In this document: in pieces, positions 6,868 through 9,814 of the stretch | Layout: every line of letters begins with the position of its first letter | Numbering within the stretch: the first letter of the stretch is position 1 | Assembly (NCBI GenBank): GCA_023261405.1 | Contig: JAHFOZ010000177.1 | Coordinates: 1-9,814 of the forward strand | Direction: 5' to 3' | DNA length: 9,814 nucleotides | From: Planctomycetota bacterium | GTDB lineage: Bacteria; Planctomycetota; MHYJ01; JACPRB01 | Translations under genes and position numbers: made by a program | Notes under the pieces: generated by a model | The model's input: the letters and a program-made list of their open reading frames with translations, nothing else | Databases searched by the model: none | What the model was told of the DNA's origin: nothing

Positions 6868-7110
6868 AACCACCAAGACACCAAGACACCAAGGGACCTC
6901 TGGATACACTTGGAAGGCTCCTACAAGCCGGAGTTTCAGACCGCCGGAGGTTTCGGCGGGCCGTCGCGCCGGCGCTCGATGAACGCAATCCGGCCGCAAC
7001 CCGGGCGGCTGTGGGGCCTCCTGTCCCATGCGGCGCGGGTCATGCTGAGCGGGGAGAGGTCGATGCGCAAATCCACTCCGGCATCTTGGTGTCTTGGTGT
7101 CTGGGTGGTT
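6868..7110. repeat. Expanded CACCAAG element with 26-nt terminal inverted repeats (copy 3)
   Basis: Left arm 6868-6893 is three 8-nt units (CCACCAAG, ACACCAAG, ACACCAAG) after AA. Right arm 7085-7110 is its reverse complement at 25 of 26 positions. The 191-bp interior holds no convincing gene, but carries a short hairpin at 6941-6959 (CCGCCGG with TCGGCGG, one G-T pair). The element starts 3 nt after the TAA of the cobalamin-binding-like gene and ends 35 nt before the BoxB-like ATG, so it fills nearly the whole 281-bp gap. No target-site duplication is obvious and no transposase is encoded. It may be a non-autonomous MITE-like element, or two compact repeats flanking an insertion. Confidence 0.8.
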
Positions 7111-7145
7111 TTGTCACGCCCCCTGTACCCTGCCGGGGGGCTCGT

Positions 7146-8411
7146 ATGACGCTCCCCTGGGCGTCCGAGAAGGACTTCGAAGTCCGCCAGCTTCCCGACT
7201 TCCTGCACAACCGCCTCCTCGATTGGCAGCGCCGCAATTTCCCGGACGAGTACGGCTACCTCATGCGACGCTGGCCGGATTTCTACCGCGCCCAGTCCCC
7301 CTTCCGGCTCGTGGCCAAGCTCGGCCCGCTGCGAAGCGAGATGATCGAGGTCGGGAGGTTCCAAGGGCGCCCCCGCTTCCACCGTGCGTCGGAGTTGGAC
7401 GCGGAGATGATCGTGCAGACGGCGAAGATCATCAAGGCCCAGTGCTCCACGGAGCTGGGATCGATCCAGCAGCACCGCGAATCGATTCTCAAGGCACAGG
7501 ATCCGAAAATGCAGTTCGACATGATGCGCATCATGGCCGAGGAATTCCGCCACGCGTACCAGATGCTGTTCGTGCTGGCGGACGACGACTGGGGCGTGGG
7601 CAAGGACCTGGCGGCGGAGACCGTGGAATCGCTCCTGGGAATGAGGACGGGCGACCACGTGCTGGACGCGTTCAACCTGTTCTTCGACTCGTTCGTGGAC
7701 AACGTGGCGTTCACGGCGATCATCGACCGCGTGGGGAAGTACCAGCTGGACATGCAGCTGACCTTCTCGTATGCCCCGATGGCCCGCTCGATGAGCCCGA
7801 TGCTCTACGAGGAGGCCTTCCACATCGCCAGCGGGGTGAACCCGCTCCGCCAGTGGGCGGTGGAGGGGGCGCGCGGCGAGGGGAACGTCTCCACCGAGTT
7901 GATCCAGCAGCACCTGAACAAGTGGGTGCCACGCGGACTCGAGATGTTCGGGGACGAGCGCGGCGGGAAGACGGTGGTGGATTTCGGTTTCAAGGACAAG
8001 ACCAACCGCGAGGCGGCCGAGGTCTACCACCAGGAGCTCAAGGTGGAACTCGTGGACACGCTGAACTACGAGGTGCTGCGGCTGTTCGACGCCGCGGTCG
8101 ACCGTCTGGCGGCGCCGGTGATCGCCGACCGCGTGCTCGGGACCGGCGAGGCGTGGAAGGGCTGCCGGCCCGACCAGCTCTTCCTCCGGCCTGCGGCGTC
8201 CTTCTTCCGCCGGCGGGGCGGGCATGCGTTCGAGATGAACGACGTCCGGGGGAAGCCCTTCGCAAAGGACGAGGACTACCTCTCGTACTTGCGCAGGAAC
8301 CTGCCGGATGGTTATATCACCGGTCCCGACTTCAAGGTCTACGGGGACAACCTGAAGGCGAAGCGGGAAGGCAAGGACGTGCAGGAAGGCGGGCTGCCCT
8401 TTTATGGCTAA
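7146..8411 (+). CDS. BoxB/PaaA-like non-haem di-iron oxygenase
   Basis: The 421-residue protein has the ferritin-like fold of aerobic CoA-ester epoxidases. Its six presumed iron ligands line up with benzoyl-CoA 2,3-epoxidase BoxB: E103 (CSTELGSIQQHRE), E133 and H136 (EEFRHAYQM), D194 (IIDRVGKYQL), E223 and H226 (EEAFHIASG). The spacing of the two E-x-x-H helices fits. It is about 50 residues shorter than BoxB, and I see only moderate similarity outside the core, so the substrate may differ; PaaA-type proteins are the next nearest. Known enzymes of this kind need a reductase (BoxA, or PaaE) and CoA-ester partners, none of which are here. ATG 7146 has only a weak G-run (7135-7140) as ribosome site, and the frame upstream runs into the repeat and the previous gene. 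It overlaps the Nfu-domain gene by 8 nt. Confidence 0.85.
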   Translation: MTLPWASEKDFEVRQLPDFLHNRLLDWQRRNFPDEYGYLMRRWPDFYRAQSPFRLVAKLGPLRSEMIEVGRFQGRPRFHRASELDAEMIVQTAKIIKAQCSTELGSIQQHRESILKAQDPKMQFDMMRIMAEEFRHAYQMLFVLADDDWGVGKDLAAETVESLLGMRTGDHVLDAFNLFFDSFVDNVAFTAIIDRVGKYQLDMQLTFSYAPMARSMSPMLYEEAFHIASGVNPLRQWAVEGARGEGNVSTELIQQHLNKWVPRGLEMFGDERGGKTVVDFGFKDKTNREAAEVYHQELKVELVDTLNYEVLRLFDAAVDRLAAPVIADRVLGTGEAWKGCRPDQLFLRPAASFFRRRGGHAFEMNDVRGKPFAKDEDYLSYLRRNLPDGYITGPDFKVYGDNLKAKREGKDVQEGGLPFYG

Positions 8412-8676
8412 GGTGGCGTTCCAGATCGGCCCCACACCGAACCCCAATTCCATCCGGGTGGGCTTTTCCGAGCCGTTGTTTGCAAAGGCCGCCACGTACG
8501 CCTCGGCCGCTGCGGCGGCCGCGGACCCGCTGGCCTCGAAGCTCCTCGCCATCAAGGGCGTGGCGCATGTGTTCATGCTCAACAATTTCCTTTCGCTGAA
8601 CAAGGAGCCCTCGGTCGACTGGGCGGCGATCGAGCCCGCGGTCGCAGCCGTGCTGGAGGGGCACTTCGGTGGGTGA
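8404..8676 (+). CDS. Stand-alone Nfu/NifU N-terminal-domain protein
   Basis: The 90-residue protein matches the Nfu N-terminal domain (Nfu_N, HIRIP5 type): TPNPNSIRVGF near the start, DPLASKLLAIKGVAHVFMLNNFLSL in the middle, and DWAAIEPAVAAVLEGHF at the end. In full-length Nfu proteins this domain precedes a C-terminal CxxC domain that binds and passes on Fe-S clusters. Here that part is absent and the protein has no cysteine at all, so it cannot hold a cluster through Cys and more likely acts in protein recognition. It starts inside the BoxB-like gene (ATGGCTAA, 8-nt overlap) and ends inside the start of bioB (GTGGGTGA, 8-nt overlap). It is therefore probably co-translated with both. A link to cluster repair of biotin synthase is attractive but inferred. 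Confidence 0.85.
   Translation: MAKVAFQIGPTPNPNSIRVGFSEPLFAKAATYASAAAAAADPLASKLLAIKGVAHVFMLNNFLSLNKEPSVDWAAIEPAVAAVLEGHFGG
8654..8660 (+). promoter_or_regulatory. Ribosome binding site for biotin synthase
   Basis: GGAGGGG lies 8 nt before GTG 8669, inside the end of the Nfu-domain gene. It supports the overlapping GTG as the bioB start. Confidence 0.65.
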
Positions 8677-9643
8677 TTGGGAAGGCCTGGCCGACCGGGC
8701 GCTCGCCGGGGACGCGCCCACCCGGGAGGAGGCGCTCGGGGTCCTGCGCTGCCCGGACGAGGAATTGCTCGCCCTGCTGCAGGCGGCCTACCGGGTGCGG
8801 CGGCGCTTTCACGGCAACCGTGTGAAGCTCCACATCCTGGAGAACGCGCTGAGCGGGCTGTGCCCGGAGGACTGCAGCTTCTGCTCGCAGTCCAGGGTCG
8901 CCACCGGGGAGGTGGAGAAATACCGTCTGATCTCGAAAGAGGAGATGCTGTCCGCGGCGCGGCAGGCGAAGGAGTCGGGCGCCTGGAAGTATTGCATGGT
9001 CACGGCCACGCGGGGCCCCAGCGACCCGCAGCTGGACCAGATCTGCGATGCGGTGCGCGAGATCAAGGAGAAGGTGGGGATCCGGGTCTGCACCTCACTT
9101 GGGATCCTGAAGCCGGGGCAGGCGGAGAAGCTCAAGGCTGCGGGCGTGGACCGCTTCAACCACAACCTCGAGACGAGCGAGCGCCACTTCGCTTCGATCT
9201 GCACCACGCACACCTGGGAGGACCGGGTACGGACGATCGGGTACGTGAAGGAGGCCGGGCTGGAGGCGTGCTGCGGCGGGATCGTCGGGATGGGGGAGAC
9301 CGACGAGGACCTCGTGGACATGGCGCTCACGCTGCGGCGGCTCGAGGTGACGTCGATCCCGATCAACTTCCTGAATCCGCGGCCGGGGACGCCGCTCGGG
9401 TCGCAGCCGGTGCAGGACCCCCGGCGTTGCCTGAAGGTGCTGTGCATGGTCCGCTTCGCGAACCCTTCGCGGGACATCCGGGTGGCGGGGGGCCGCGAGG
9501 TCAACCTGCGGTCGATGCAGGTGATGGCGCTCTATCCGTGCAACTCCATTTTCACGGACGGCTACCTCACGACGGGCGGCAACCGCCACGAGGAGGACCT
9601 GCAGCTGATTCGCGATGCCGGGTTCGAGCTCCACCGCGAATGA
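8669..9643 (+). CDS. bioB: Biotin synthase BioB (radical SAM)
   Basis: The enzyme inserts sulfur into dethiobiotin to make biotin, using S-adenosylmethionine, a [4Fe-4S] cluster and a sacrificial [2Fe-2S] cluster. The 324-residue length is normal. The radical-SAM motif is GLCPEDCSFCSQS (C-x3-C-x2-C). Candidate [2Fe-2S] ligands are the Cys of YCMVTATRG, the Cys of VCTSLGIL, a Cys of ACCGGIVGMGE and the Arg of VAGGREVNLR, matching E. coli C97, C128, C188 and R260. Other family signatures are FNHNLETS, PINFLNPRPGTPL and NSIFTDGYLTTGG. The start is GTG 8669, which overlaps the Nfu-domain gene by 8 nt. No other biotin genes (bioA, bioD, bioF) are in the window, so this gene sits apart from a classical bio operon, paired with the Nfu-domain and di-iron genes. 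Confidence 0.96.
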   Translation: MGDWEGLADRALAGDAPTREEALGVLRCPDEELLALLQAAYRVRRRFHGNRVKLHILENALSGLCPEDCSFCSQSRVATGEVEKYRLISKEEMLSAARQAKESGAWKYCMVTATRGPSDPQLDQICDAVREIKEKVGIRVCTSLGILKPGQAEKLKAAGVDRFNHNLETSERHFASICTTHTWEDRVRTIGYVKEAGLEACCGGIVGMGETDEDLVDMALTLRRLEVTSIPINFLNPRPGTPLGSQPVQDPRRCLKVLCMVRFANPSRDIRVAGGREVNLRSMQVMALYPCNSIFTDGYLTTGGNRHEEDLQLIRDAGFELHRE

Positions 9644-9670
9644 AGCACTAGGTTGTCTGAACGTACTTGC

Positions 9671-9700
9671 TTCCGGCGGGGAGACCGGACGGAAATCCGT
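9671..9700. other. Dyad-symmetric sequences downstream of bioB
   Basis: ACGGA-AA-TCCGT (9689-9700) is a perfect 5-bp dyad with a 2-nt centre, preceded by TTCCG (9671-9675), which can pair with CGGAA (9690-9694). It lies in the 95-nt gap between bioB and the next gene. It could be an operator or a weak 3' hairpin. No T-run follows. Confidence 0.3.
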
Positions 9701-9704
9701 GTCA

Positions 9705-9733
9705 TTGATGAGAGGAGGGGGTATTATTAGCAT
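9705..9733 (+). promoter_or_regulatory. Possible sigma-70-like promoter before the last gene
   Basis: TTGATG (9705-9710) and TAGCAT (9728-9733) each match four of six consensus bases with a 17-nt spacer, in a locally AT-richer patch. Transcription would start almost at the ATG 9739, leaving no room for the AGAGGAGGGG tract at 9711-9720. The call is therefore weak. Confidence 0.2.
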
Positions 9734-9738
9734 AGGGC

Positions 9739-9814
9739 ATGGGGATGAACGGACGGAAGCGGGGCGACCTGATCATTCTCTCTCCCAACGCCTCGGTGCT
9801 CGAGACGTTCCGCG
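9739..9814 (+). CDS. Start of an unidentified gene, 3' truncated
   Basis: An ATG at 9739 (or 9745, same frame) opens a frame that runs off the window with about 25 residues, beginning MGMNGRKRGDLIILSPNA. An in-frame TAG at 9733-9735 prevents an earlier start. A purine-rich GAGGAGGGGG tract ends at 9720, about 18 nt before the ATG, which is rather far for a ribosome site. A basic start followed by LIIL is visible, but it is too short to assign a family. Confidence 0.45.
   Translation, partial: MGMNGRKRGDLIILSPNASVLETFR

Noticed and set aside
2477..7110. CRISPR array
   Set aside because: The repeats are dispersed kilobases apart with no regular spacers and no cas genes.
7111..7140. Promoter with TTGTCA (7111-7116) ahead of the BoxB-like gene
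   Set aside because: Nothing resembling a -10 box is present at 16-18 nt spacing; the downstream sequence is all G/C.
6865..7149. Small plus-strand open frame starting ATG AAC CAC in the third gap
   Set aside because: Both ends are translations of the repeat arms (NHQDTKTP and SWCLGVWVV) and the middle resembles no protein. I treat it as non-coding repeat sequence.
1..9814. Genome-wide use of TGA as a sense codon
   Set aside because: At least four neighbouring genes end cleanly at TGA where their families end or where the next gene begins.

Overview
The window is a high-GC (by eye about two thirds G+C) bacterial segment with every convincing gene on the plus strand and strong G/C preference at third codon positions. 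No rRNA, tRNA, phage, transposase or CRISPR is visible. Nothing fixes the taxon. A tricorn-type protease, an M28 lipoprotein peptidase, a BoxB-like di-iron protein and a dispersed CACCAAG repeat together suggest an uncultured soil or sediment lineage (for example Acidobacteriota-, Gemmatimonadota- or Eisenbacteria-like), but this is a guess.

Layout: (1) 1-2429, the 3' part of a secreted tricorn-like S41 protease, followed and probably overlapped by an M28 metallopeptidase lipoprotein with a C-terminal PDZ domain (to 3700); together they look like a peptide-scavenging pair. (2) 3836-6864, an enoyl-CoA hydratase, a guanine deaminase, and a cobalamin-binding-like protein whose GTG start overlaps the deaminase TGA. 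(3) 7146-9643, a BoxB/PaaA-like di-iron oxygenase, a stand-alone Nfu N-terminal-domain protein and biotin synthase, joined by 8-nt overlaps. (4) from about 9739, the first codons of an unidentified gene.

The most striking feature is an in-frame TGA at 6238-6240 inside the cobalamin-binding-like gene. Coding similarity continues in the same frame on both sides, and the TGA sits where the family normally has the second cysteine of an LC-x-V-C motif. Reading it as selenocysteine gives a CxxU motif (C93-D-V-U96), which would make this a candidate selenoprotein in a family I do not know to contain any. A nonsense mutation or sequencing error is the main alternative.

The second theme is a palindromic repeat built of 8-nt CACCAAG-type units. 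It lies in each of the three inter-unit gaps: tricorn/M28, M28/enoyl-CoA hydratase, and cobalamin-binding-like/BoxB-like. Two copies are compact hairpins. The third is an expanded 243-bp form with 26-nt near-perfect terminal inverted repeats. The first copy appears to lie within or immediately before the 5' end of the M28 gene and blurs its start.
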